NCBI GenBank assembly: GCA_900763995.1
Contig: CAAFMK010000154.1
Coordinates: forward strand, 1 to 9,686
Direction: 5' to 3'
Length of the DNA: 9,686 nucleotides
Source of the DNA: an uncultured Oscillospiraceae bacterium
GTDB lineage: Bacteria; Bacillota; Clostridia; Oscillospirales; Oscillospiraceae
The position numbers were made by a program, and so were the translations under genes. Within the stretch, counting starts at the first letter, position 1, and every line of letters begins with the position of its first letter. The notes under the pieces were generated by a model. That model worked only from the letters and a program-made list of their open reading frames with translations, had not been told where the DNA came from and made no database searches. Shown here in pieces: positions 1 through 5,017 of the stretch.

Positions 1-548
1 GCGGCCTTTTTCTTCCTCTTTTGGGCCATGTAGCGGTCTTCCTCACTAAAAATACATCCACAGTACTTTTGCATATAGAACTCATGATCCCGGGCGAACT
101 GCTGCCCCTCCTGGAACAGGGGGCGAAAATCCCGGTACAAAAATTCCACGCCGTACTGCTCCCCCATAGCTTTGGCAATGGCCACAATGGCCTCATGATT
201 TTGATAGGGGGAGATGAGCAGGGAGGTGGTAAAGCTGTCAAACCCGTGCTCGGCAGCATAGCGGGCGGTCTCCTCCATCCGCACCCGATAGCAGTAGGCA
301 CACCGGCCATCAATATTTCCAGCCACAGCGGTGACAAAGGAGCGCAGGTCATAGGTTCCACCAATTACCAGCTTGAGCTGATTCTCCTTGGCGTACTCCT
401 CTGCGGTGCGCTTTCTGGCCTGATACTCAGTATAGGGGTGGATGTTGGGGTTAAACCAGAAGGCGGTGACCTGTATCCTCTCCTCCCGCAGCTGGGCGAT
501 GGGACGGTTGGCACAGGGCGCACAGCAGATGTGCATGAGGGTGTTCAT
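1..548 (-). CDS. queH: Epoxyqueuosine reductase QueH (DUF208), 3' end cut by window edge
   Basis: QueH reduces epoxyqueuosine to queuosine in the anticodon wobble position of tRNAs, as the cobalamin-independent alternative to QueG. I translated the minus strand from the ATG at 548-546. It begins MNTLMHICCAPC, the family signature, with cysteines at 8, 9 and 12. Further paired cysteines occur at 83/86 (GRCAYCYR) and 163/165 (YCGCIFSEEDR), the expected metal-binding pattern. About 182 residues are visible before the frame runs off the left edge in a lysine-rich tail, so little of the C-terminus should be missing. The ATG shares an ATGA with the stop codon of the upstream DUF1273 gene, implying co-transcription and translational coupling. 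Function is inferred from family signatures; identity is quite secure. Confidence 0.93.
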   Translation of the reverse strand, partial: MNTLMHICCAPCANRPIAQLREERIQVTAFWFNPNIHPYTEYQARKRTAEEYAKENQLKLVIGGTYDLRSFVTAVAGNIDGRCAYCYRVRMEETARYAAEHGFDSFTTSLLISPYQNHEAIVAIAKAMGEQYGVEFLYRDFRPLFQEGQQFARDHEFYMQKYCGCIFSEEDRYMAQKRKKKA

Positions 549-1060
549 AAAAAATCCTCCAGATTTAGGATGTCTGTTTTTCTCTTTTTTCGCAGGGCAT
601 AGGCCAGGGTGTGGGCCGTGCCCCCCCGGGGCTCTCCATTATAGACGGCGATGATCCAGGCGGAGCGATCCACCATGTATCGATTGCGCCGCATCATACA
701 GTAGCGGTCATAGTGGTGCTGGATCAGGGTCTCATAGTTGCAGCAATCCAGAATCCGCTGATACTGCTCCTGCTCTGCCCTGGGCCAGTGGTCTGCCTGG
801 CTTTCACAGGGACGGACAGCCTCAATGCTCACCTCTGGATGCCGATCCCGCAGCTTTAGCACCGCCTGGGCAAAGTACAGATCCCCGCCCCTGGCCATGC
901 CGCACATGAAATGCCGTGCTCCAGCCTGATAAACCTGTTCCACTGCCTGGCCCAGTGCCTCCTTCAGCCGGACACACCGCCTGTCACTCTCATCTGTGCC
1001 CCAGGGCAGCTTGTCCGGACGATGGCCCGTAAAGCAGCAGCTCTTCTCTAGCTCCACCAA
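545..1060 (-). CDS. DUF1273 / YpsA-type SLOG-family protein
   Basis: The 171-residue protein has the complete DUF1273 signature: FTGHRPDKLPWG at residues 10-21, a glycine-rich GMARGGD at 54-60, RNRYMVDRS at 125-133 and a GGTAHT loop at 146-151. This is a Rossmann-like SLOG fold, a superfamily thought to bind nucleotides or nucleotide-derived ligands. The Bacillus subtilis relative YpsA has been linked to cell division and stress; no reaction is established. The start is TTG at 1060-1058, chosen because AGGAGG lies 7 nt upstream and a good promoter sits just before it; the next codon, GTG, is the only near alternative. It ends in a 4-bp overlap with queH, so the two form one short operon. Role here unknown. 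Confidence 0.9.
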   Translation of the reverse strand: MVELEKSCCFTGHRPDKLPWGTDESDRRCVRLKEALGQAVEQVYQAGARHFMCGMARGGDLYFAQAVLKLRDRHPEVSIEAVRPCESQADHWPRAEQEQYQRILDCCNYETLIQHHYDRYCMMRRNRYMVDRSAWIIAVYNGEPRGGTAHTLAYALRKKRKTDILNLEDFL

Positions 1061-1093
1061 TGACTCCCCTCCTCTTTGTGTTCTACTACCTCT

Positions 1094-1122
1094 ATTTTAG
1101 TGGAAGCACTATGGGAAGTCAA
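1094..1122 (-). promoter_or_regulatory. Sigma-A-type promoter of the DUF1273-queH operon
   Basis: On the minus strand, TTGACT (1122-1117) and TAAAAT (1099-1094) are separated by exactly 17 bp. Transcription would start near 1087, about 27 nt before the TTG start and just upstream of its AGGAGG. The promoter shows that the DUF1273-queH pair can be transcribed separately from the upstream M24 peptidase gene, which ends at 1170. The rest of the 109 bp gap holds no strong terminator that I can see, so read-through is also possible. Confidence 0.75.
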
Positions 1123-1169
1123 TAAAAATTAGAAAATTTGTTCTACATTCTTCGACAGAATCGCCCTGT

Positions 1170-2234
1170 TTATAGGACAATTAGATCCTTGGGGGCGTGG
1201 GTGATATTTTCACACCCACCCTCTTTCAAAATCAGTACATCCTCGATCCGCACACCAAAGCGGCCCGGGATGTAAACCCCCGGCTCTGTGGAGATCACCG
1301 CCCCCACTGGCAGAGGGCGGTTTTCGCTTGGGCTTGCATTGGGGGATTCGTGGATGTCAATGCCCAGACTGTGGCCAAAGCTGTGGGAAAAATATTCCCC
1401 ATATCCCGCCTCCTGAAGGGTGCGGCGGGCCGCCTCGTCCACCTCACGGCCAGTGATCCCGGCCCGGGCGGTGTTGATCCCCGCCTTTTGTGCCGCCAGA
1501 ACGGCGGAGTACACCTCCTCCATCTCCTGTGTGGGCTGCCCCAGGGCCACAGTGCGGGTCATGTCAGAGCAGTACCCCTCCACCTTACAGCCAAAGTCCA
1601 TGGTGATAAACATCCCAGTATCCACCATCTGATTCCCTGGCACTGCATGGGGGCGGGAACCATTGGCCCCGGCGGCAACAATGGGATCAAAGGAGACCTT
1701 CTCTCCCCCATGGCACATCATCTCATAGACCAGCCGGGCGGCGATCTCCCGCTCGGTCAAACCGGGGCGGATAAAGTCCAGAATGGCCTTGAAGGCATCA
1801 TCGGTGATCTCCTGGGCCCGGCGCATAACGGCCTGCTCCTGCTCATCCTTAGAAGCCCGCAAACTCTCCAGCAGCTTCTGGGCTGGTGTGAGGATACAGG
1901 GCAGCTCCTGGGTGTACTGGCGGTGGGTGTCCACTGTCATCTCCCCACTTTCAAAGCCCACATTGTTTAGCCCGTGGGCCTGCATATATTCCCGAGCCTG
2001 GGTCAGATGGCCCTTACCGCTGCGGGCCAGGGCAATCTCCGCACCCTGAATCTGCTCCTGGGCAACCTCGATATATCGGCCATCTGTGGTGTAGTGGGCC
2101 CCGTTCCTGGTGATAATCAGCATACCCTCCCCATGAAAGCCCAGTGCATATCGCTCCCCGGATTCACTGGTGATCAGCATGGCATCCAAACCGTACTCTG
2201 GCAGCTTGGCCGCAATTTGAGCTATATGATTCAT
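1170..2234 (-). CDS. M24-family metallopeptidase, Xaa-Pro aminopeptidase/dipeptidase type
   Basis: A cytosolic two-metal peptidase expected to release N-terminal residues before proline or cleave Xaa-Pro dipeptides. The 354 residues are the usual length of the short PepQ/YpdF-like bacterial members. An N-terminal creatinase-like domain spans about residues 1-130 and the pita-bread catalytic domain about 135-354. All five metal ligands can be placed: D213 (TMDFG), D224 (CSDMTR), H288 (SFGHSLG), E317 (STEPGVY) and E331 (VRIEDV). Candidate catalytic histidines are H196 (SRPHAVPG) and H295 (DIHE). No signal peptide is seen. The ATG at 2234 lies 1 nt after the stop of the TIM-barrel gene, with AAGGAG inside that gene's 3' end, so it belongs to the yqeG operon. 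Exact substrate preference cannot be read from sequence. Confidence 0.93.
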   Translation of the reverse strand: MNHIAQIAAKLPEYGLDAMLITSESGERYALGFHGEGMLIITRNGAHYTTDGRYIEVAQEQIQGAEIALARSGKGHLTQAREYMQAHGLNNVGFESGEMTVDTHRQYTQELPCILTPAQKLLESLRASKDEQEQAVMRRAQEITDDAFKAILDFIRPGLTEREIAARLVYEMMCHGGEKVSFDPIVAAGANGSRPHAVPGNQMVDTGMFITMDFGCKVEGYCSDMTRTVALGQPTQEMEEVYSAVLAAQKAGINTARAGITGREVDEAARRTLQEAGYGEYFSHSFGHSLGIDIHESPNASPSENRPLPVGAVISTEPGVYIPGRFGVRIEDVLILKEGGCENITHAPKDLIVL

Positions 2235-2235
2235 C

Positions 2236-3114
2236 CTATAACACTCCTTCGTTCTGGTTGTCCCGGTATTGCTGATATATGGCCTTCATCTCCCGTGCAT
2301 CCTCCGCCTGTGTTCCGGCACTTTCACAGATGAATGTGGGGCTCCATCCCCGGCGGGCCACCTCAGCGGCCAGCGGGGCCCAGTCCGGGCCAAAGCCATC
2401 GTCGTCAGAAAAGGTGCGGTGGCACTTCTCGCCGCCGTTTGGGGTGAATTGAATGTGGGAGAAATGGCTGTGGAAGGTGGTGGCCCGGGTTGGCCCCAGA
2501 ACCTCCTCCACCCGATCCAGCATACGGACACAGGCCTCATGGCCCTCCAGCTCCCCCAGTGTCCGGGCGTAGAGGTGGCCAAAGTCAATACAGGGGATGA
2601 GCCGTTCATCCAAGGTACACAGCTCCAGCACCTCATCCAGATCCCCCAGCTGGTTGATTTTCCCCATGGTCTCAGGGCACAGGGCAATGTGGCCAAAGCC
2701 TTGCCCATCACAGGCGGCTATCACCTCTCTCAGGGATTTCAGGGCGATGTCCTGGGCCTCCCGCCGGGTGCGCTTCATCAGGGCACCAGAGTGGATCACC
2801 ACCCGGCCCGCTCCCATCTGGTCAGCCACCAGACAGGCCCCGGTGATATATCCAATGGTCTTTTGCAGGGACTCCGGGTCTGGGTTTGCCAGATTGATGA
2901 AGTAGGGGGCATGGAGGGAGAGGGCGATCCCTGCCAACCGGGCATTTTCTCCCACCTTGCAGGCGGTATCTGCCCCCACATGGATCCCCTTTCCGCACTG
3001 GTACTCATAGCAGTCCAGTCCAAAGTCTGCAATCCATTTGGGGGCCGCCAGTGAGGACTTATGTGTCTTGGAAAAGCTGTCTGAATTGCCAGCTGGGCCA
3101 AATTTTGCGCTCAT
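2236..3114 (-). CDS. Endonuclease IV-like TIM-barrel protein (AP endonuclease family 2)
   Basis: The 292 residues match the xylose-isomerase-like/endonuclease IV fold. Metal-ligand-like positions follow the Nfo order: H68 (LSLHAPY), H108 (VVIHSG), E148 (CPETMGK), D177 and H180 (CIDFGHLY), H215/H217 (FHSHFSH), H232 (EKCHRTF) and E264 (ICES). The LHAPYFINLA and PETMGK blocks are typical of Nfo-type enzymes, which nick DNA 5' to abasic sites. However, the region that normally carries the D-x-H zinc motif reads GGEKCH, a pattern I associate with a clostridial side branch, so DNA repair activity is likely but unproven; a sugar-phosphate isomerase-type role is the alternative. The ATG shares ATGA with the yqeG stop codon. 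It is the middle gene of a three-gene operon. Confidence 0.82.
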   Translation of the reverse strand: MSAKFGPAGNSDSFSKTHKSSLAAPKWIADFGLDCYEYQCGKGIHVGADTACKVGENARLAGIALSLHAPYFINLANPDPESLQKTIGYITGACLVADQMGAGRVVIHSGALMKRTRREAQDIALKSLREVIAACDGQGFGHIALCPETMGKINQLGDLDEVLELCTLDERLIPCIDFGHLYARTLGELEGHEACVRMLDRVEEVLGPTRATTFHSHFSHIQFTPNGGEKCHRTFSDDDGFGPDWAPLAAEVARRGWSPTFICESAGTQAEDAREMKAIYQQYRDNQNEGVL

Positions 3115-3617
3115 AGAAAGGCCCTCCTCCGGCCAATGGCCCGAAATGGGGTCTCAATGGCATAACGGATGTACCGCCCCGGGTTCCCACTCATCTGGAT
3201 GGGGCGAACCAGCAGGGGGGTAACTCCGGCCCGGTTGGCCCCCAGGGTATCTGTAAAAATCTGGTCGCCCACCATAACGGTCTGTTTTGGTGTACAACCC
3301 ATGTGCTCCATGGCCTTTAAATAGCCCGCCCGCTTGGGCTTGCCTGAGTGGCCCTGAAAGGGGATGCCCAGCAGATCGGCAAACTGTCTGGGCCGGTTGG
3401 GCTTTCTGCTGTTGGAGAGGAGAAAGAGCTGGATCCCATGCTCCTCCAGCTTCCGTTTCCAGGCCACAACCTGCTCAGATGGCTCTATGACCTGATAGGG
3501 TACCAGTGTATTGTCAAGATCGGCCAGAACCAGTCGGATGCCCCGCTGGGCCAGCTTTTCAGGGTCTATTTCTGTCACAGAGGCGTATACTCCCTGTGGT
3601 ATGGGTGAACAGGACAC
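3111..3617 (-). CDS. YqeG-family HAD IIIA-type phosphatase
   Basis: A small haloacid dehalogenase-fold phosphatase of the YqeG type, with no cap domain. Counting from the GTG start, the 168 residues show motif I at D33-L34-D35-N36-T37, motif II LLSNS ending at S71, a lysine in GKPK (K93), and motif III VGDQIFTD with D118 and D123. That is the full catalytic set and the normal YqeG length. I chose GTG at 3617-3615 because AAAGGAGG (3633-3626) lies 8 nt upstream and family similarity begins there. An in-frame ATG at 3698 adds 27 residues partly encoded by a MITE-like repeat and is rejected. It overlaps the endonuclease IV-like gene by 4 bp and heads the operon. The physiological substrate is unknown. 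Confidence 0.9.
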   Translation of the reverse strand: MSCSPIPQGVYASVTEIDPEKLAQRGIRLVLADLDNTLVPYQVIEPSEQVVAWKRKLEEHGIQLFLLSNSRKPNRPRQFADLLGIPFQGHSGKPKRAGYLKAMEHMGCTPKQTVMVGDQIFTDTLGANRAGVTPLLVRPIQMSGNPGRYIRYAIETPFRAIGRRRAFL

Positions 3618-3633
3618 AGATGTATCCTCCTTT
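3618..3633 (-). promoter_or_regulatory. Ribosome binding site that fixes the yqeG GTG start
   Basis: The minus strand carries AAAGGAGG at 3633-3626, followed by an 8-nt spacer and GTG. No comparable site precedes the in-frame ATG at 3698. The spacer contains GATACATC, which recurs in the leader palindrome at 3647-3668. Confidence 0.8.
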
Positions 3634-3646
3634 GTTCTAAGGATTG

Positions 3647-3668
3647 GATGTATCTCATAAGATACATC
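3647..3668. repeat. Perfect 9-bp palindrome in the yqeG leader
   Basis: GATGTATCT and AGATACATC are perfect inverse complements around a 4-nt centre (CATA). The palindrome lies 30 bp upstream of the yqeG GTG. A third copy of the same octamer (GATGTATC on the plus strand, 3619-3626) overlaps the ribosome binding site spacer. It could be an operator or an mRNA hairpin. There is no T-tract after it on the minus strand, so it is not a terminator. Confidence 0.6.
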
Positions 3669-3692
3669 ATATTTTTGGGCAACACCGCACAA
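3666..3692 (-). promoter_or_regulatory. Possible promoter of the yqeG operon, partly inside the MITE-like element
   Basis: On the minus strand TATGAT (3671-3666) is a good -10 candidate. The best -35 is TTGTGC (3692-3687), only 15 bp upstream and within the end of the left repeat element. The short spacer and partial -35 make this tentative. If real, the element supplies part of the promoter for the three-gene operon. Confidence 0.35.
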
Positions 3693-3780
3693 TGTCATCT
3701 ACGGCACTTTTCGGAAATTTCACGCCATAAATTCGTTGTGAATCCTGGAGATCACTCTTGCTGGATGATGCGGTATTGCC
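3678..3780 (+). mobile_element. MITE-like element, short copy (103 bp)
   Basis: The copy starts GGCAACACCGCA and ends with the complement of GGCAATACCGCA, giving 12-bp terminal inverted repeats with one mismatch. About 70 bp from its left end and 30 bp at its right end match the reverse complement of 4706-4864, with roughly nine in ten positions identical by eye. Relative to that copy it lacks about 56 bp internally. It has no coding capacity, so mobility would need a transposase elsewhere. No clear target duplication is visible at this copy. It lies between two divergent genes. Confidence 0.75.
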
Positions 3781-3781
3781 C

Positions 3782-3824
3782 TTGCTAAATTGGTGGTTGA
3801 CAGTATATCACACCTGACTATTTT
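3782..3824 (+). promoter_or_regulatory. Candidate promoter(s) for the TIM-barrel gene at 3844
   Basis: Two overlapping sets are visible. TTGCTA (3782-3787) with TATATC (3804-3809) has a 16-bp spacer. A consensus TTGACA (3797-3802) with TATTTT (3819-3824) also has a 16-bp spacer. The second would start transcription at about 3831, inside the AAGGGGG ribosome binding site, so the first is more workable. The first begins 2 bp beyond the left MITE-like element. Confidence 0.45.
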
Positions 3825-3843
3825 GGACAAGGGGGCATCTCTT

Positions 3844-4644
3844 ATGCCACAGCAGGACACCTTCATTATCACATTAACACCAAAACAGCTGCCCAGTTTT
3901 CGGGGCTGGCGGGCCACACCTGCCCTGATGGCCTACCGCCTGGGGCCGGGACCCCACCTGTTTCGAGCCGATCACGCCTCCCTCCCCCGGGGGGCTCTTA
4001 TGGTGGTGGATGGCAGAGAGTTTAACGGCCTGGGCCCCGTTGGCCCCCTGTGCCAGGAGATTTTCCGGGAGTGCCAGGCCAGGGGGTTCTCCGGTGTGAT
4101 CCTGGACTTTGACACCCAGCTGCCCCCTCTGCAACAGATCGCCGCCCAGCTGGATGCATCCTTTGCCAAGCGGGGCCTGTCTCTATATGTCCCGGAGCAC
4201 TATGGGCTCTGCGCCCCCCATGCCCAGGTGATGATCCCATCCCCGCTGTCCGGCGGCTCCCTCTCCCTGCGCCTGGAGGATGCTGTCCAGCGCTTTGGTC
4301 AGGGGCGGGTGGCGCTGGCGCTGGAAAAGGTGGCGGAGGACTTTCCCCTTCCCTCCCCCACCGGGGAGGGACAGCCGCTGTCCCCCCAGCAGCTGGAGGA
4401 GCTTATGTCCCGTCTCTCCCCCTGTGTGTTTTTTTCTGGTGATCTGTGTGCCCGGTACTTCACTTACATGGGCCAAAACGGTGGTGCCCACTTTGTTCTC
4501 TTTGATGATGAGGATACCCTATGCCGCAAGGTGGAGGTGGCCCATCAGGCGGGCATCCACACCTTTCTGGCCCCCTGGGTTCAGGTCTCCGCTCAGGCCG
4601 CCCAGATGGGCATCCCAAAAAAATCCCCGCCTGGCCGTATGTGA
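3844..4644 (+). CDS. Hypothetical protein resembling a GH18-type TIM barrel, catalytic motif degenerate
   Basis: I do not recognise a named gene. The 266-residue product (ATG at 3844, AAGGGGG at 3829-3835) is soluble with no signal peptide. Two stretches recall glycoside hydrolase family 18 barrels: GFSGVILDFDTQ at 81-92, where catalytic enzymes have DxxDxDxE on strand 4, and FDDEDTLCRKVEVAHQAGI at 220-238, like the family's C-terminal SLxxKxxLAxxxGL block. The catalytic Glu position appears to be Thr/Gln, so hydrolytic activity is doubtful. The C-terminus (KKSPPGRM) is short and polar, and a strong terminator follows directly. The gene stands alone, diverges from yqeG and is bracketed by two inverted MITE-like repeats. 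An in-frame start at 3790 lacks a ribosome binding site and is rejected. Fold assignment is inference. Confidence 0.7.
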   Translation: MPQQDTFIITLTPKQLPSFRGWRATPALMAYRLGPGPHLFRADHASLPRGALMVVDGREFNGLGPVGPLCQEIFRECQARGFSGVILDFDTQLPPLQQIAAQLDASFAKRGLSLYVPEHYGLCAPHAQVMIPSPLSGGSLSLRLEDAVQRFGQGRVALALEKVAEDFPLPSPTGEGQPLSPQQLEELMSRLSPCVFFSGDLCARYFTYMGQNGGAHFVLFDDEDTLCRKVEVAHQAGIHTFLAPWVQVSAQAAQMGIPKKSPPGRM

Positions 4645-4653
4645 TCCAATCTC

Positions 4654-4703
4654 ATATTCACAGATCAGATGGCGCAGTGCCCTCTGGTCTGTGGATATTT
4701 TTT
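4654..4703 (+). terminator. Strong intrinsic terminator after the TIM-barrel gene
   Basis: ATATTCACAGATCAGA (4654-4669) pairs with 4683-4698 over 16 consecutive positions, two of them G-U. A further GGC/GCC pairing extends the stem towards a GCAGT loop. A run of six T residues (4698-4703) follows directly. It begins 10 bp after the stop codon at 4644. The T-run continues into the TTAA at the border of the right MITE-like element. Confidence 0.85.
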
Positions 4704-4705
4704 AA

Positions 4706-4864
4706 GGCAATCCCGCATCATTCAGCAAGAGCGATTTATAGAAAAATTTCTCCTCAGAAAAAGCCGTGAATCCGCAGGAATCCTGGGTGGATTTCAAGGA
4801 TCCACAACAAATTTATGGCGTGAAATTTACTAAAGTGCCACAGATGACATTGTGCGGTGTTGCC
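4706..4864 (-). mobile_element. MITE-like element, longer copy (159 bp), flanked by TTAA
   Basis: This copy is inverted relative to 3678-3780. Its ends, GGCAATCCCGCA and the complement of GGCAACACCGCA, form 12-bp terminal inverted repeats with two mismatches. It is flanked by TTAA on both sides (4702-4705 and 4865-4868), which is either a target duplication or an extension of the inverted repeat. The interior has smaller palindromes (for example GTGGAT/ATCCAC near 4786-4806) and no open frame of note. It sits directly after the terminator T-tract, a typical harmless landing site. The element family could not be named without a search. Confidence 0.78.
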
Positions 4865-4908
4865 TTAAGGGCTCTCTGTGCTGTTTTATTAACTTTTCAT
4901 GAAAGGTC

Positions 4909-4937
4909 TGGACAGATCGGAATGGTTGGATTATGAT
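4909..4937 (+). promoter_or_regulatory. Sigma-A-type promoter of the rnf-like operon
   Basis: TGGACA (4909-4914) and TATGAT (4932-4937) are separated by exactly 17 bp, each one base from consensus. Transcription would begin around 4944, giving a leader of about 74 nt that contains the hairpin at 4970-5000. The -35 lies in a small TCTG-GA-CAGA palindrome, and CTGGACAGA resembles CTGGGACAGA inside the downstream hairpin, so the two could share a binding factor. Confidence 0.75.
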
Positions 4938-4969
4938 ATAGGCTGTTAAAATATTGAGATACAGCACGC

Positions 4970-5000
4970 ATTTTGTCTGTCACACTGGGACAGACAAAAT
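4970..5000 (+). promoter_or_regulatory. Perfect 12-bp inverted repeat just upstream of the rnfC ribosome binding site
   Basis: ATTTTGTCTGTC (4970-4981) is perfectly complementary to GACAGACAAAAT (4989-5000) around the 7-nt loop ACACTGG. GGGAGG (5003-5008), the Shine-Dalgarno of rnfC, begins 2 nt after the stem. No T-run follows, so this is not an intrinsic terminator. It is either a repressor operator placed about 26 bp inside the transcript or an RNA hairpin that affects initiation or stabilises the 5' end. Confidence 0.7.
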
Positions 5001-5017
5001 ACGGGAGGTTTTACTCT

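Noticed and set aside
1141..1169. Weak ACAG...CTGT hairpin after the M24 peptidase gene as a terminator
   Set aside because: Only a 4-bp stem with no adjacent T-run; too weak to call.
2269..3054. Long plus-strand open frames antisense to the left operon (also 1197-1970)
   Set aside because: They lie opposite genes with complete catalytic motifs, resemble no family, and are typical antisense shadows in GC-rich coding DNA.
3618..3698. 27-codon N-terminal extension of the YqeG protein from an ATG in the MITE-like repeat
   Set aside because: No ribosome binding site; the GTG at 3617 has AAAGGAGG at 8 nt and gives the normal family length.
3790..3843. Earlier in-frame start for the TIM-barrel gene
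   Set aside because: It would begin upstream of or within the candidate promoter elements and has no Shine-Dalgarno; ATG 3844 has AAGGGGG upstream.
4654..4703. Hairpin at 4654-4703 as part of the mobile element
   Set aside because: It lies outside the terminal inverted repeats, is absent next to the left copy, and has the stem plus T-tract of an ordinary terminator.
4865..4908. Possible small gene or RNA between the right MITE-like element and the rnf promoter
   Set aside because: Only 44 bp, with no open frame, hairpin or conserved motif that I can see.
4973..5017. N-terminal extension of RnfC from an upstream TTG
   Set aside because: The TTG lies inside the hairpin, has no ribosome binding site, and the ATG at 5018 has GGGAGG at 9 nt and starts where family similarity begins.
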